Source of the DNA: Pseudomonas sp. RIT-PI-AD
GTDB taxonomy: Bacteria > Pseudomonadota > Gammaproteobacteria > Pseudomonadales > Pseudomonadaceae
Reading direction: 5' to 3'
Assembly (NCBI RefSeq): GCF_025642785.1
Contig: NZ_JANZKU010000015.1
Location: 49,140 to 113,139 of the forward strand
Length of the DNA stretch: 64,000 nucleotides
Shown: positions 28,682 through 37,176 of the stretch, piece by piece
Layout of the letters: every line of letters begins with the position of its first letter
Position numbering within the stretch: position 1 is the stretch's first letter
Translations under genes and position numbers: made by a program
Notes under the pieces: generated by a model
What the model saw: only the letters and a program-made list of their open reading frames with translations
What the model was told of the DNA's origin: nothing
Databases searched by the model: none

Positions 28682-29704
28682 ATGGCAAACGTCTTCGACA
28701 AAGCGACATGGGAACACTTCGTACGCGGCTTCACGCTCTACGACTGCGCCATCTACCGGAGCAAGGGCTACGGTTTCGTCCTGGTGGAAGAACAGGACTC
28801 GCGGGATTCGCGGCCGCGCACGCGCTTCATCACGATGGCCACCGACGCGCCGATGGAGAAACGCTTCGGCGTGTTCACCAGCGGCAACTTCGGCTTCACC
28901 TCCATCGCCTGCAGCACTTCGCCGGCGGAGTATGTGGCGGTCGATACCCGTAACACTGTCTATTCGGCCAACGCCAGGCAGAAAGGCGTGGAAAGCCCCC
29001 TGGATACCCAGGCGGACACCGCCTCGCCGAGCGGTGGCCGCATCGTCGTCCAGAAGCTGGTGCGCGCGGCCGGCACGCTGTATGGGCTGGGCACCTACCG
29101 GAGTCTCTACCGGCGCGAAGGCTTCGAACGCTGGACCCGGTTGAATGCGGACGGCTCGGGCCTCGAATTACCCGCCGATGCCGCCGACAACGACGATTAC
29201 TGGATGACCCTGGGCTTCAAGGACCTGTCCGCCTTCGCCGCCGACGACCTGTACGCCGTCGGAGGGTCCGGCGACGTCTGGCGCTTCGACGGTAAGCGCT
29301 GGCAGAACTGCCCGTTCCCGACCAACGCCCAGCTGGAAACCGTCTGTTGCGCCGGCGACGGCAAGGTGTACATCAGCGATGCCAAAGGCTGCGTCTGGGC
29401 CGGCCGGGAAAGCCGCTGGCAGAAAGTCGCACAAGCCGACCTCGCCTGGGGCCATCAACCGGTCGACGCCGCCTGGTTCAAGGGCCGGCTGTACCTGGGC
29501 GCGCAGGAAGGCCTGTATACCCTGAGCGGCAAGGAACTGGTGCCCCTGGGCGAGGTGGATACCCAGGCGCCCAGCGCCATGGTCAGCGGACGCCTGGACG
29601 TCAGCCCGGACGGCGAGCACCTGTTGACCGCCGGCCCCCATGGCGCCTGCCTGTTCGATGGCCAGGACTGGACGCGCCTGTTCAGCACCTACGACTTCGT
29701 CTGA
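28682..29704 (+). CDS. Candidate beta-propeller immunity protein
   Basis: A 340-residue protein with a soluble, blade-like repeat pattern and no signal peptide. Recurring short motifs are DLYAVGGSGDVWRFDGKRWQ, GKVYISDAKGCVWAGRESRW, GRLYLGAQEGLYTLSGKELV and HLLTAGPHGACLFDGQDWTR, spaced about 40-50 residues apart. These suggest a five- to seven-bladed propeller. The start at ATG 28682 is 11 bases past the toxin stop, with AAGGAG overlapping that stop, so the two genes form a tight two-gene unit. A large propeller-like immunity protein is also what I recall for the Tse7-Tsi7 pair. A cytoplasmic antidote to the preceding nuclease is the best inference; a regulator role cannot be excluded. Confidence 0.65.
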   Translation: MANVFDKATWEHFVRGFTLYDCAIYRSKGYGFVLVEEQDSRDSRPRTRFITMATDAPMEKRFGVFTSGNFGFTSIACSTSPAEYVAVDTRNTVYSANARQKGVESPLDTQADTASPSGGRIVVQKLVRAAGTLYGLGTYRSLYRREGFERWTRLNADGSGLELPADAADNDDYWMTLGFKDLSAFAADDLYAVGGSGDVWRFDGKRWQNCPFPTNAQLETVCCAGDGKVYISDAKGCVWAGRESRWQKVAQADLAWGHQPVDAAWFKGRLYLGAQEGLYTLSGKELVPLGEVDTQAPSAMVSGRLDVSPDGEHLLTAGPHGACLFDGQDWTRLFSTYDFV

Positions 29705-29767
29705 CCTGGCCGCCCGGGCGGGCGGGCGCGGGAAGCCGCGCCTCCGCGGGTCCGGAAGCGCACCCGC

Positions 29768-30176
29768 CAGGCGGTGCAGCTCGTCGGCCACACCGGCGAG
29801 GGTGCGGCTAATGGACTTGGCGGTCGCGGAGATTTCGCTGATGTGGGTGGCGCCGCCATGGATTTTGGCAATATGGCGATTGATCTCCTCGGCCACCCGA
29901 TGCTGTTCCTCGGCGGCGGTGGCGATCGGGTTGTTCATGTCCCTGATCACCGTGACCGCCTCGTGGATGCCGGCGGACGCTTCGCGCACCTCGCCGGTGT
30001 CGCGCACCGACGCCTCGGACTGCGCCAGGCTCTGCTGCATTTCGCCGGCCGCCTGCAGGGCACTGCTGGTCGGCTTGCCGAGCAAGGCGTCGATCTCCGC
30101 GGTGGATTCGGCGGTGCGCTGGGCCAGCGCGCACCTCGTCGGCCACCACCGCGAAGCCGCGGCCCCGGTCGCCGAC
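29768..30176 (-). pseudogene. Methyl-accepting chemotaxis protein C-terminal remnant
   Basis: On the minus strand the sequence from 30176 reads VGDRGRGFAVVADEVR, the hairpin-tip signature of a chemoreceptor. At about 30128 two bases are missing from a GCGCGC run, and the next frame continues QRTAESTAEIDALLGK, then IRDMNNPIATAAEEQHRVAE and ISRTLAGVADELHRLAG. The N-terminal sensor, HAMP and first half of the signalling domain are absent, and the C-terminus runs on without the usual stop. Only the last roughly 130 residues of a receptor survive, frameshifted. It lies between the immunity gene and the second SdiA-type gene and marks a past insertion or deletion here. Confidence 0.82.
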
Positions 30177-30187
30177 GCCGGGCCGGC

Positions 30188-31138
30188 TCAGCCGGCGGGG
30201 ACCACGGCCAGTTTGTCGGCCGCCGTGGTGTTCGCCGGGGAGTCCTTGCGGAACACGTAGAACAGGTTCGGCTCGCTGACCATGTAGATGTCGCCGGCCT
30301 CGTCCATGGCCACGCCCTCGGCGCGCGGGATGCCCTGGCGCAGGCCGTTGAGGCCGCCGATCAGGCTGATGAAGCTGACCGGATCGCCGCGCTCGTCCAG
30401 CTCCAGCAGCAGGTTCGACTGCGCCGAGAGCACCAGGGTGTGGCGGGTCCGCGGGTCGATGCTCATGGCCGAGACGTTGCGCATCTGCAAACCGCCGCTG
30501 GGCAGCTCGCGCATGTTGCCGAACACCTGGCCACGGCCATCGCTGTCCCAGCTGTAGAGCGCCCGTGGCTCGCGCTCCTTGCCCAGCAGCAGGCGACCCT
30601 GTGCGGGGTCCCAGGCGATCGCCTCGAAGCCCTTGTTGCGGGACTCGGGGAATCCCAGGTCGTACTCGGTGGCGTCGGCGGCGTTGATTTCCGTGGTTAG
30701 CGCATTCACCCGCACCAGCGACAGGGTGCGCCGGCGCTCGTCGGTGATCGCCAGGTTGCCGTCCTCCATCATCGCCACCCCTTCCGGGTTGGAAAAGCCG
30801 ATCAGCGGAATGCTGCGCAGCACTTCGCCCTCGCGGGACAGCTCCACCAGCAGCGGCTTCTTGCCGGTGACGGTGTACAGCGTGCCGCTGAGGGGGTTGT
30901 AGGTGAGGTCGGAGGTCTCGTCGTGTTCCAGGCCGCTCAGCGACTTGCCCTGGATCACGGCGTGATAGCCCGGCAGCCAGATACTGGCGTCCCGCTGCCC
31001 CTGGGTGAGGCTGTTTTCCTTGATCAGGAACAGCAGGCGGTCATCCAGGTGCTGCGACTTGACCACCCCGGCGGTGAGGGCCAGGGCGAAACCCGCTACC
31101 AGCCAGCGGGCACGGGGTAGAGAGAAAGGCAGGCGCAT
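30188..31138 (-). CDS. SdiA-regulated domain protein (copy 2)
   Basis: A 316-residue paralogue of the protein at 24860-25777. An N-terminal hydrophobic segment (LVAGFALALTAGVV) leads to the propeller domain: DLTYNPLSGTLYTVTGKKPL, VAMMEDGNLAITDERRRTLS, SRNKGFEAIAWDPAQGRLLL, NVSAMSIDPRTRHTLVLSAQ. The end is DIYMVSEPNLFYVFRKDSPA. It differs from copy 1 throughout most of its length, so the duplication is old. The two copies bracket the AraC/toxin/chemoreceptor-remnant block. Its stop codon is only about 12 bp from the chemoreceptor remnant. Function is unknown. Confidence 0.87.
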   Translation of the reverse strand: MRLPFSLPRARWLVAGFALALTAGVVKSQHLDDRLLFLIKENSLTQGQRDASIWLPGYHAVIQGKSLSGLEHDETSDLTYNPLSGTLYTVTGKKPLLVELSREGEVLRSIPLIGFSNPEGVAMMEDGNLAITDERRRTLSLVRVNALTTEINAADATEYDLGFPESRNKGFEAIAWDPAQGRLLLGKEREPRALYSWDSDGRGQVFGNMRELPSGGLQMRNVSAMSIDPRTRHTLVLSAQSNLLLELDERGDPVSFISLIGGLNGLRQGIPRAEGVAMDEAGDIYMVSEPNLFYVFRKDSPANTTAADKLAVVPAG

Positions 31139-31217
31139 CGGGCGTCTCCCGGGAGCGAAGCCCCCAGCCTACCTATGCCGGCGGGAGGTGCCAAGGTAAA
31201 TAACCGCGGTCGCGGGC

Positions 31218-31883
31218 TCAGAGGACGCGGCTGTCGAAGCGCGAGTGACCGACCAGTTCCAGCGACAATTCGTCGCCGACCCGCAGCGGGCCGACCCCGG
31301 ACGGAGTTCCGGTGAGGAGCACGTCGCCCGGTTGCAGGCTGAAATGCCCGCAGATGTGTCGGACCAGCGGCAGGATCGGGTTGAGCATGTCGCGGCTGTT
31401 GCCGTCCTGGCGGACCTCGCCAGCGATGCTCAGGCGGATGCCGATGTCGCCCAGGTCGGCCACCGCGTCGCCGGGCACGAAGGGGGCGAGCACGCAGGCG
31501 CCGTCGAAGGATTTGGCGATTTCCCAGGGCAGGCCCTTTTCCTTGAGCCGGGCCTGCACGTCGCGCAGGGTCAGGTCGAGGGCCGGAGCGAAGCCGGAAA
31601 TCGCGTCTCGGATTTCCTCGTCGCCCGGCTCGCGGGACAGCGGCTTGCCGATCAGCACGGCGATTTCCGCCTCGTAGTGCACCGAGCCGCGATCCCGGGG
31701 AATGGCGAAACCGCCTTCCAGGGGCACCGCGCAACTGCCGGGTTTGATGAACAGCAGCGGCTCGCTCGGCACCGGGTTGTTCAGTTCCCTGGCGTGCTCG
31801 GCGTAGTTGCGGCCGATGCACACCACCTTGCCCAGGGGGAAATGGATGGGGGTGCCGTCGGTGTATTGGTGCTGGTAGCTCAT
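31218..31883 (-). CDS. Fumarylacetoacetate hydrolase family protein
   Basis: A 221-residue enzyme of the FAH family, close in size and motifs to YcgM/FAHD1-type acylpyruvate hydrolases or oxaloacetate decarboxylases. CIGRNYAEHARELNNPVP is the N-terminal catalytic segment. SVHYEAEIAVLIGK supplies metal-binding glutamates, and VLLTGTPSGVGPLRVGDEL the C-terminal active-site loop. The start at 31883 follows GGAGTCGCC. It lies 82 bp downstream of the D-2-hydroxyglutarate dehydrogenase-like gene on the same strand, so the two may share a transcript and act on related 2-oxo acids. The exact substrate is open. Confidence 0.9.
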   Translation of the reverse strand: MSYQHQYTDGTPIHFPLGKVVCIGRNYAEHARELNNPVPSEPLLFIKPGSCAVPLEGGFAIPRDRGSVHYEAEIAVLIGKPLSREPGDEEIRDAISGFAPALDLTLRDVQARLKEKGLPWEIAKSFDGACVLAPFVPGDAVADLGDIGIRLSIAGEVRQDGNSRDMLNPILPLVRHICGHFSLQPGDVLLTGTPSGVGPLRVGDELSLELVGHSRFDSRVL

Positions 31884-31965
31884 GGCGACTCCTGGAGCGA
31901 AATGACGCGACAGTGAAGCGAGGCGGCCGAGGGCGCCCGGCCCGCGAAGAAGCGGGCGCCCGGGC

Positions 31966-33360
31966 TCAGACGGCGAAGATCTTGCCGGGGTTCATGATGC
32001 CGTTGGGGTCGAACACCGCCTTCAGCGCCTTCATGTAGCCGATCTCGGCCGCCGAACGGCTATAGCCGAGGTAATCGCGCTTGGTCATGCCGACACCGTG
32101 CTCGGCGGAAATCGAGCCCTCGTACTTCTCCACCGTCTCGAACACCCATTTGTTCACCGTGGCGCACTTGGCGAAGAACTCATCCTTCGACAAGTCGTCC
32201 GGCTTGAGGATGTTCAGGTGCAGGTTGCCGTCGCCGATGTGGCCGAACCAGACCACTTCGAAGTCCGGGTAGTTGGCCGCGACGATGGCGTCGATGTCCT
32301 TGAGGAACGCCGGCACCCGCGACACGGTGACCGAGATGTCGTTCTTGTAGGGCGTCCAGTGGGAGATGGTCTCGGAGATGTACTCGCGCAGCTTCCACAG
32401 GTTCTGCAACTGCTGCTCGCTCTGGCTCATCACCCCGTCGAGCACCCAGCCCTGTTCCACGCAATGCTCGAAGGTGGCCAGCGCCTCGTTGGCCACCTCC
32501 TCGGTGCTGGCCTCGAACTCCAGCAGCGCATAGAAGGGGCACTGGGTGTCGAAGGGCGTCGGCACGTCGCCGCGCGCCAGCACCTTGGCCAGCGCCTTGT
32601 CCGAGAAGAACTCGAAGGCGGTCAGGTCGAGCTTGCCCTGGAAGGCGTGCAGCACCGGCATGATGGCGTCGAAGTCCGGGGTGCCGAGGACCATCGCGGT
32701 GAGGTTCTTCGGCGCGCGATCCAGGCGCATGGTGGCTTCGACGACGAAGCCCAGGGTGCCCTCGGCGCCGATGAACAACTGGCGCATGTCGTAGCCGGTG
32801 GCGTTCTTGATCAGGTCCTTGTTCAGTTCCAGCAGGTCGCCCTGGCCGGTGACCACCTTCAGCCCGGCGACCCAGTTGCGGGTCATGCCGTAGCGGATCA
32901 CCTTGATCCCGCCGGCGTTGGTGCCGATGTTGCCGCCGAGCTGGCTGGAGCCGGAGGACGCGAAGTCCACCGGGTAGTACAGGCCGTGCTCTTCGGCGAA
33001 GTTCTGCAACTGCTTGGTTACCACCCCGGCCTGGCAGCGCGCGGTGCGGTCGAAGGCGTTGAACTCGAGGATGCGGTTCATGTAGTCGAAGGCCACCACC
33101 ACCTCGCCGTTGGCCGCCACCGCTGCGGCGGACAGCCCGGTACGGCCGCCGGAGGGCACCAGCGCGACCTTGCGCTGGTTGGCCCAGCGCACGATGGCCT
33201 GGACCTGCTCGATGCTCCTGGGAAAGGCGATGGCCAGCGGCGCGGGGGCGAAATGCTTGGTCCAGTCCTTGCCATAGGCGTCCAGCGAAGCGGCGTCGGT
33301 GAGGACTTTCCCCGGCTCCAGCAGGGTCTGCAGCTCTTCGATCAGGGCGATGTCGGTCAT
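31966..33360 (-). CDS. FAD-linked D-2-hydroxyglutarate dehydrogenase
   Basis: A 464-residue FAD-binding oxidoreductase of the D-lactate/D-2-hydroxyglutarate dehydrogenase class. The FAD domain includes VALVPSGGRTGLSAAAVA (about residues 55-75) and LGGNIGTNAGGIKVIRYGM. The C-terminal FAD-oxidase domain has VVWFGHIGDGNLHLNIL, with metal-binding histidines, and SISAEHGVGMTKRDYLGY. The start at 33360 (MTDIALIEELQ) fits the family. It diverges from serA, whose enzyme makes D-2-hydroxyglutarate as a by-product of PHGDH side activity. Removing that product to keep serine synthesis moving is the established link in Pseudomonas. Confidence 0.94.
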   Translation of the reverse strand: MTDIALIEELQTLLEPGKVLTDAASLDAYGKDWTKHFAPAPLAIAFPRSIEQVQAIVRWANQRKVALVPSGGRTGLSAAAVAANGEVVVAFDYMNRILEFNAFDRTARCQAGVVTKQLQNFAEEHGLYYPVDFASSGSSQLGGNIGTNAGGIKVIRYGMTRNWVAGLKVVTGQGDLLELNKDLIKNATGYDMRQLFIGAEGTLGFVVEATMRLDRAPKNLTAMVLGTPDFDAIMPVLHAFQGKLDLTAFEFFSDKALAKVLARGDVPTPFDTQCPFYALLEFEASTEEVANEALATFEHCVEQGWVLDGVMSQSEQQLQNLWKLREYISETISHWTPYKNDISVTVSRVPAFLKDIDAIVAANYPDFEVVWFGHIGDGNLHLNILKPDDLSKDEFFAKCATVNKWVFETVEKYEGSISAEHGVGMTKRDYLGYSRSAAEIGYMKALKAVFDPNGIMNPGKIFAV

Positions 33361-33561
33361 CTGTAGAACTCTCGAAACATTCATGGTCGCCCTGAGAACG
33401 CTTCAGGTCGCAACCGAGCATGGAAAAAGGAGAACATGCTAGCATAACGCCCCCCCGCGAATCGCGCGTCCGCCCGATCCGGGAGCCGGCCCACGCCGGC
33501 CCGGGCAGCCTCCCGCGCTGCCCATCGCCCTGCCATTTCTATTGGGATCACAGGTACGCAG

Positions 33562-34791
33562 ATGAGCAAGACGTCTCTCGACAAGAGCAAGATCAAGTTC
33601 CTTCTTCTGGAAGGCGTCCATCAGAACGCCGTGGACACCATCAAGGCCGCCGGCTACTCCAACATCGAGTACCTGACCGGCTCGCTGCCCGAAGACCAGC
33701 TCAAGGAAAAGATCGCCGAAGCCCATTTCATCGGCATCCGCTCCCGCACCCAGCTGACCGAGGACGTCTTCAACAGCGCGAAGAAACTGGTCGCGGTGGG
33801 CTGTTTCTGCATCGGCACCAACCAGGTCGACCTGGGCGCCGCCCGCGAGCGCGGCATCGCGGTGTTCAACGCCCCCTATTCCAATACCCGCTCGGTGGCC
33901 GAGCTTGTGCTCGCCGAAGCCATCCTGCTGCTGCGCGGCATCCCCGAGAAGAACGCCTCCTGCCACCGTGGCGGCTGGATCAAGAGCGCGGCCAACTCCT
34001 TCGAGATCCGCGGCAAGAAGCTCGGCATCGTCGGCTACGGCTCGATCGGTACCCAGTTGTCGGTGCTGGCCGAGGGCCTCGGCATGCAGGTGTTCTTCTA
34101 CGACCCGCTGACCAAGCTGCCGCTGGGCAACGCCACCCAGGTCACCACCCTGAAAGAGCTGCTCGGCCTGGCCGACATCGTGTCGCTGCACGTCCCCGAG
34201 CTGCCCTCCACCCAGTGGATGATCGGCGAAGCCGAAATCCGTGCGATGAAGAAGGGCGGCATCCTGATCAACGCCGCCCGCGGTACCGTGGTGCGCCTGG
34301 ACGCCCTGGCCGAGGCGATCAAGGACAAGCACCTGATCGGCGCCGCCATCGATGTGTTTCCGGTGGAGCCGCGCTCCAACGACGAGGAATTCGAGAGCCC
34401 GCTGCGTGGCCTGGACAACGTGATCCTCACCCCGCACATCGGCGGCTCGACCGCCGAGGCCCAGGCCAACATCGGCCTGGAGGTCGCCGAGAAGCTGGTC
34501 AAGTACAGCGACAACGGCACCTCGGTGTCCTCGGTCAACTTCCCCGAAGTGGCGCTGCCGGCGCACCCGGGCAAGCACCGTCTGCTGCACATCCACCGGA
34601 ACATTCCCGGCGTGATGAGCGAGATCAACAAGGTCTTCGCGGAGAACGGCATCAACATCTCCGGCCAGTTCCTGCAGACCAGCGAGAACGTCGGCTACGT
34701 GGTGATCGACGTGGACGCCGAGTACTCCGACCTGGCGCTGGAGAAGCTGCATCAGGTCAACGGCACCATCCGCAGCCGCGTGCTGTTCTGA
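33562..34791 (+). CDS. serA: D-3-phosphoglycerate dehydrogenase
   Basis: A 409-residue enzyme that oxidises 3-phosphoglycerate to phosphohydroxypyruvate in serine biosynthesis. The NAD fold reads LGIVGYGSIGTQLSVLAEGL (about residues 154-173). Catalytic residues are in NAARGTVVRLDALAEAI (Arg), PVEPRSNDEEFESPL (Glu) and LTPHIGGSTAEAQ (His near 293). A C-terminal ACT domain (RLLHIHRNIPGVMSEINKVF) makes it the E. coli-type, serine-inhibited form. The ribosome site upstream of ATG 33562 is weak. It diverges from the D-2-hydroxyglutarate dehydrogenase gene. Confidence 0.97.
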   Translation: MSKTSLDKSKIKFLLLEGVHQNAVDTIKAAGYSNIEYLTGSLPEDQLKEKIAEAHFIGIRSRTQLTEDVFNSAKKLVAVGCFCIGTNQVDLGAARERGIAVFNAPYSNTRSVAELVLAEAILLLRGIPEKNASCHRGGWIKSAANSFEIRGKKLGIVGYGSIGTQLSVLAEGLGMQVFFYDPLTKLPLGNATQVTTLKELLGLADIVSLHVPELPSTQWMIGEAEIRAMKKGGILINAARGTVVRLDALAEAIKDKHLIGAAIDVFPVEPRSNDEEFESPLRGLDNVILTPHIGGSTAEAQANIGLEVAEKLVKYSDNGTSVSSVNFPEVALPAHPGKHRLLHIHRNIPGVMSEINKVFAENGINISGQFLQTSENVGYVVIDVDAEYSDLALEKLHQVNGTIRSRVLF

Positions 34792-34813
34792 CGCCCGGAC
34801 CGGTGCACTGAAC

Positions 34814-34838
34814 AAGGGAGGCTTCGGCCTCCCTTTTT
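34814..34838 (+). terminator. Intrinsic terminator of serA
   Basis: AAGGGAGGC-TTCG-GCCTCCCTT followed by TTT: a 9-bp perfect stem with a UUCG-type tetraloop and a T run, 22 bp past the serA stop. This is a textbook rho-independent terminator. Confidence 0.93.
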
Positions 34839-35096
34839 CGTGGGCGGACGAAAACGGGCCGGACCAGGCGACGACGGCCTCCACCGGTTGCGCTGCGGCG
34901 CAAGCGCCGAGGTCTTCGGCACGCGCCAGGGGCGAGGCATGAGCGCGCCGTCGCCTCGCGACCCAGCCCACGGGAGGCCCGGCGGCGTCTCCGCCTGCGG
35001 CAAAGCGGCCGGCCCGAAATCCCGGGGAAGGCGGTGTAGGCATCGCCAGGAAGGACGAACGCCCGCGGACCGGGCAAAGCGGCCCGCGATGAACGC
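34839..35096. other. Intergenic stretch between serA terminator and DUF523 gene
   Basis: The gap between the serA stop and the next gene is 305 bp in all. After the serA terminator no credible gene, RNA or strong repeat is visible; short open frames here have no ribosome sites. The composition is as GC-rich as its surroundings. Confidence 0.6.
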
Positions 35097-35681
35097 CTAG
35101 GCGGGCGGCAGCTGGCGCTCCAACCGCGCCAGGGCGGCGGCGGCCTGGTCCAGTTCCCGTTCGTTGAATACCTGGACGCCGGCACGCTGGAGCTGCGCGG
35201 CGGTGACGCCGGCCCCGGCGACACGGGTGCCGCTGAAGCTGCCGTCGTAGGTTTCCCGGTTGCCGCAGGACGGGCTGCGCGCCTTGAGCACGGCGACGCG
35301 GATGCCGTGACGCGCGGCCAGCGCCAGGGCGATCGCGGCGCCTTCGAGAAAGGCCGCGGTGACGTCCTCGCCGTCGTCGGTGAGCACCGGTCGCCGGCCG
35401 TCGAGCACCGCCTCGCCCTGCCCGCCGGGGATCTCCGCCGGCGCCCGCGGGGTGGGCAGGCCGCCCGCCACTTCCGGGCAGACCGGCACCACGCGACCCT
35501 GCGCCTGCCAGCGCTGCAACAGGTCGAACGGACCCTGGCAACCGCCGTCGTAACGCACCGGCTGGCCAAGCAGGCAGCGGCTGACGAGCACTTTCGGCAG
35601 GCCTGCCACCGCGGTTGGCTCCAGGTTCGTCGAAGCGGCCAGCGGCGGCGAGCCCGTGCCGAGGGGCAGGGAGTCGCTCAC
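35097..35681 (-). CDS. DUF523 family protein
   Basis: A 194-residue DUF523 protein with the family's cysteine motifs: KVLVSRCLLGQPVRYDGG, VPVCPEVAGGLPTPR and ARSPSCGNRETYDG. Three conserved cysteines suggest a metal or iron-sulfur site. It has an N-terminal extension of about 28 residues compared with short family members; GTG at 35679-35681 is the annotated start, and no better internal start is obvious. Its GTGA start overlaps the stop of the prolyl hydroxylase gene, so the two are translationally coupled. Homologues are sometimes fused to or near thiol-modification genes, but no reaction is assigned. Confidence 0.88.
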   Translation of the reverse strand: MSDSLPLGTGSPPLAASTNLEPTAVAGLPKVLVSRCLLGQPVRYDGGCQGPFDLLQRWQAQGRVVPVCPEVAGGLPTPRAPAEIPGGQGEAVLDGRRPVLTDDGEDVTAAFLEGAAIALALAARHGIRVAVLKARSPSCGNRETYDGSFSGTRVAGAGVTAAQLQRAGVQVFNERELDQAAAALARLERQLPPA

Positions 35682-36298
35682 AGGAGCGACTCGCCGCGGC
35701 GGCGGAACCAGCCGGTCAACGACAGACGCTCGCGGTGGGCCGGCAGCACTTCGTGGGGCAGGCTCGCGGAGAGGAACAGCACCAGGCAGCCGGCCTCGGG
35801 CAGCACCTCGTGTTCGCCCTCGTCGAGGTACAAGCGCAGGGCGCCGCCATCTTGCGGCTGCCAGCCCGGGTTGAGGTAGAGGGCCGCGGACAGCGTGCGC
35901 CGGTCATCGTCGCGAAAACGGTCCAGGTGCTTCTCGTAGAAAGCACCGGGCGGATACAGGGCGAAATGGCTTTCGAAGTCCTCCAGGCCGAGGAACAGTG
36001 TCTGGTTCAACCCCTGGCGCAGGGTCTCCATGTGCGCCAGGTAGCGGTCGCAGGCCGCCGACTGCCCCGGTTCCAGCCATTGGATGAGGTCGCCGCGCAC
36101 CCCTTCGCGAACGTGCTGGGCGTCGCCCCGGCCGACCGCCGCCGGCTCCAGCGCGCCACGCGCGGCGCGCTGGCGGCACTCGTGCGCCAGTTCGAGGGTC
36201 AGAGCCTCTGGCAGGAAGGCATGTTGCCGCGACCAGCCGCGCTCGGCGAGGTCGTCGGCGATGCGCGAAAGCAGCGGCGTGTCGGCGAAGGGTGTCAT
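35678..36298 (-). CDS. 2OG-Fe(II) oxygenase, EF-Tu prolyl hydroxylase-like
   Basis: A 206-residue 2-oxoglutarate/iron dioxygenase resembling the pseudomonad prolyl hydroxylase (PPHD) that hydroxylates a proline in EF-Tu and is related to eukaryotic HIF prolyl hydroxylases. The iron ligands fit EKHLDRFRD (HxD, near residues 126-128) and LPHEVLPAH (distal His), and HRERLSLTGWF gives the 2-oxoglutarate arginine. GDLIQWLEPGQ and LSAALYLNPGW are conserved core strands. It is coupled to the DUF523 gene and diverges from the DUF2059 gene. The EF-Tu target is inferred from family knowledge, not visible here. Confidence 0.88.
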   Translation of the reverse strand: MTPFADTPLLSRIADDLAERGWSRQHAFLPEALTLELAHECRQRAARGALEPAAVGRGDAQHVREGVRGDLIQWLEPGQSAACDRYLAHMETLRQGLNQTLFLGLEDFESHFALYPPGAFYEKHLDRFRDDDRRTLSAALYLNPGWQPQDGGALRLYLDEGEHEVLPEAGCLVLFLSASLPHEVLPAHRERLSLTGWFRRRGESLL

Positions 36299-36436
36299 CG
36301 CGCGAGTCTATCAGCGCGGCTGCGGCGCCTCGACAACTTCGCGACGGCCCCGGAGAATATCGCCGCCAGGCGCGCTGGAATGCCCCATCGTCCCGCGCCG
36401 TCGCCCGCTTCGGCGGCGGGTTCCACAGGAGTGTGT

Positions 36437-37174
36437 ATGCGCGTTTTGTTTGCCCTGTTCGTGTTGCTGATCAGTCCCGCGGTCTTCGCCGATGCCCATG
36501 ATGACCTCTACCGCGCCAGCGGTTGGGTGGAACAGCGCGAGCATTTCCAGAGCGCCCTCGGCGCCGCCCAGAAGCGCTACCAGAACAGCCTGCCGCCAGC
36601 CCTGTACCAAGCGCTGGTGGACAACAGCAATCGCCGTTTCGAAGCCCAGGCCATGGATCGCCGCGCCCGCGAACGACTGGCCGCCGACCTCGGCGAACCC
36701 CGCGCGGCCCTGGCCTTCTTCCAGTCGCCGCTGGGGCGCAAGGTGGTGGCCGCCGAGACCCTGGCCACCCGCCCCGAACAGTTGGCGCAGCACGCCGACG
36801 GCCTGCCGCGCCTCCAGGCCGACGCCACCCGGCGCCTGCTGATCCGTCACCTGGCGCAGGCGTTGCCGGTTCGCGAGGCCGGCGCCGAAGTCAGCCTGGC
36901 CCTCGCCGGGGTGGCCGCGGACAGCCTCAGCCAGATGCTCCCCGGCCTGCTCGGCAACAACGACGCCCGCGGCCTGATGGACGGCCAGCGGCAACGCCTG
37001 ATGGAGCAGATCGGCAACGACTTGGACAACACCCTGCTGCACGTCTATCGCGAGCTGTCCGATCCGGAGCTGGAGGAGTTCGCCGCCTTCGCCGAGTCGC
37101 CGGAAGGCAAGGCCTATTACCAGGCCGCCCTCGCCGCCCTGCGCGCCGGGCTGGCGTCCGACAACGCGCCCTAG
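36437..37174 (+). CDS. DUF2059-like periplasmic protein
   Basis: A 245-residue secreted protein. The signal peptide is residues 1-18 (MRVLFALFVLLISPAVFA). The mature protein is all-helical by composition and carries two related helical segments ending PRAALAFFQSPLGRKVVAAE and DPELEEFAAFAESPEGKAYY, the repeated F-x-x-SPxGK pattern typical of DUF2059. No catalytic motif is visible and the function is unknown. It diverges from the prolyl-hydroxylase gene with 138 bp between. The ATG at 36437 follows AGGAGTGTGT. Confidence 0.85.
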   Translation: MRVLFALFVLLISPAVFADAHDDLYRASGWVEQREHFQSALGAAQKRYQNSLPPALYQALVDNSNRRFEAQAMDRRARERLAADLGEPRAALAFFQSPLGRKVVAAETLATRPEQLAQHADGLPRLQADATRRLLIRHLAQALPVREAGAEVSLALAGVAADSLSQMLPGLLGNNDARGLMDGQRQRLMEQIGNDLDNTLLHVYRELSDPELEEFAAFAESPEGKAYYQAALAALRAGLASDNAP

Positions 37175-37176
37175 GT

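Noticed and set aside
34839..35096. Several short frames between serA and the DUF523 gene
   Set aside because: No ribosome site, start context or recognisable peptide.
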